From Methanocaldococcaceae archaeon (GTDB taxonomy: Archaea > AGJL01 > Methanococci > Methanococcales > Methanocaldococcaceae): a stretch of 6,011 nt of DNA. Below, piece after piece: positions 5,809 to 6,011 of the stretch. Positions within the stretch are counted from its first letter, which is position 1. Every line of letters starts with the position of its first letter. The position numbers and the translations under genes are program-made. The notes below the pieces were generated by a model. The model had not been told where the DNA came from. It was given only the letters and a program-made list of their open reading frames with translations, and searched no databases. The stretch is from assembly GCA_027023665.1 (NCBI GenBank), contig JALVUY010000243.1, forward strand, positions 1 to 6,011, written 5' to 3'.

Positions 5809-5850
5809 CTTTTGCAGGATTAAATATAACAATGTACTTTGATGCAAAAG
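5809..5850. repeat. 8-bp inverted repeat with 26-bp spacer
   Basis: CTTTTGCA at 5809-5816 is exactly complementary to TGCAAAAG at 5843-5850. The second arm ends seven bases before the large palindrome at 5857, so the two may belong to one element. Short arms in AT-rich DNA make chance possible. Confidence 0.35.
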
Positions 5851-5856
5851 GGGTCT

Positions 5857-5896
5857 GTCCAATATGGACAAAAATAGACAAAAGTCCATATTGGAC
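5857..5896. repeat. Nested palindrome: 13-bp inverted repeat whose arms are themselves palindromic
   Basis: GTCCAATATGGAC (5857-5869) and GTCCATATTGGAC (5884-5896) are perfect reverse complements separated by a 14-base A-rich loop. Each arm is also a GTCCA/TGGAC inverted repeat around a 3-base centre. The element can therefore form one 13-bp hairpin or two small ones, and it offers four copies of the half-site GTCCA. It is no ordinary terminator, since no T run follows in either direction close by. A paired operator, a mobile-element end or the stem of an RNA are all possible. Confidence 0.75.
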
Positions 5897-5980
5897 TTGG
5901 GCGTCATCAGCCTCATGTCTCTCTGGGTTCATTGGGAGCATATCATTGGTCTCCGCCCCTGTCAAGAGCAATAACTCCTC
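5891..5980. other. GC-rich island; candidate structured RNA
   Basis: By my count 47 of 90 bases are G or C (about 52%), against roughly 30% around it. In AT-rich hyperthermophiles such islands are the known hallmark of stable RNA genes. GGGCG (5899-5903) and CGCCC (5954-5958) could close a domain of about 60 bases on either strand, and TCATTGG occurs twice (5929-5935 and 5943-5949). It is not a tRNA, 5S rRNA or SRP RNA that I can recognise. The minus strand contains CTGATGA, reminiscent of box C or of kink-turn sequence. The strand and ends are unknown. Confidence 0.35.
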
Positions 5981-6011
5981 CCATTAATTAATATTCAATA
6001 ATAACTACTCC

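Larger units (their letters stand above)
5648..5971 (-). pseudogene. Unrecognised open frame ending in a membrane helix; probable gene remnant
   Basis: A minus-strand frame of 107 codons opening with TTG at 5971, with GGGAGGAG a few bases before it. I do not recognise the product. Two parts differ sharply. The first ~30 residues (TNDMLPMNPERHEADDAQVQ) are acidic, low in lysine and isoleucine, and coincide with a GC-rich island and a palindrome, so they are probably not real coding sequence. The last ~60 residues have normal local composition and end in a hydrophobic segment, SLIVPFAIFLVILSL. The stop is 11 bp before the ABC ATPase remnant, which itself keeps a ribosome binding site, so the 3' part may be the end of a membrane protein once encoded in the same operon. 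The rest of that gene is not present. Confidence 0.3.

Noticed and set aside
5896..5960. Fluoride (crcB) riboswitch on the minus strand because of CTGATGACGCC
   Set aside because: The 3' part resembles the consensus, but the pseudoknot partner is not inside the first hairpin loop, the conserved 5' GG-GATG arrangement is missing, and no fluoride exporter gene follows.
5891..5980. C/D box guide RNA in the GC island
   Set aside because: TGATGA is preceded by C instead of a purine, and no properly spaced pair of C/D and D'/C' boxes could be laid out.
1..6011. CRISPR array, tRNA or rRNA genes
   Set aside because: No regularly spaced direct repeats of CRISPR length were seen, and no stretch shows a tRNA cloverleaf (T-loop GTTCGAAT-like sequence) or rRNA.

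Overview
The window looks like chromosomal DNA of a hyperthermophilic methanogen close to Methanocaldococcus. The DNA is strongly AT-rich, promoters have the archaeal form (an A-rich BRE followed by TTTAAATA-like TATA boxes), ribosome binding sites match GGTGA or GAGGTGAT, and several proteins are typical of this lineage: a zinc-ribbon/PUA protein of the PAPS-reductase type, a UPF0212 protein, and ArgB. The genus call is inferred from family resemblance and was not searched.

Left part (1-2400): a left-truncated minus-strand gene for a zinc-ribbon + PUA protein diverges from a small FUN14-family membrane protein. A UPF0212 (DUF555) gene runs convergently towards FUN14 and divergently from argB, the acetylglutamate kinase of arginine synthesis. 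argB has a clear TATA box and ends at a strong T-rich terminator.

Middle (2430-3545): a TDT/SLAC1-type membrane transporter with its own promoter. Its open frame stops after nine membrane segments. The missing tenth segment is intact in the -1 frame immediately downstream, so the gene carries a one-base frameshift, either real or a sequence error.

Right-centre (3590-5494): three same-strand genes that probably form an operon. They encode an OsmC-like protein with an unusual methionine-rich N-terminal extension, an 82-residue two-helix membrane protein with a PLDc_N-like C-terminal part and an aromatic-rich N-terminus, and a radical SAM protein with a C-terminal winged-helix domain. Together they suggest a redox, peroxide or metal-related unit, but the joint function is inference.

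Right end (5490-6011): a decayed region. The minus strand holds the first ~47 codons of a LolD/MacB-type ABC ATPase, with an in-frame stop and truncation directly after Walker A. Upstream of it lies an unrecognised fragment ending in a membrane helix. Beside these are a doubly palindromic repeat and a ~90-bp island of about 52% GC, which is the best candidate here for an undescribed structured RNA or mobile-element end.
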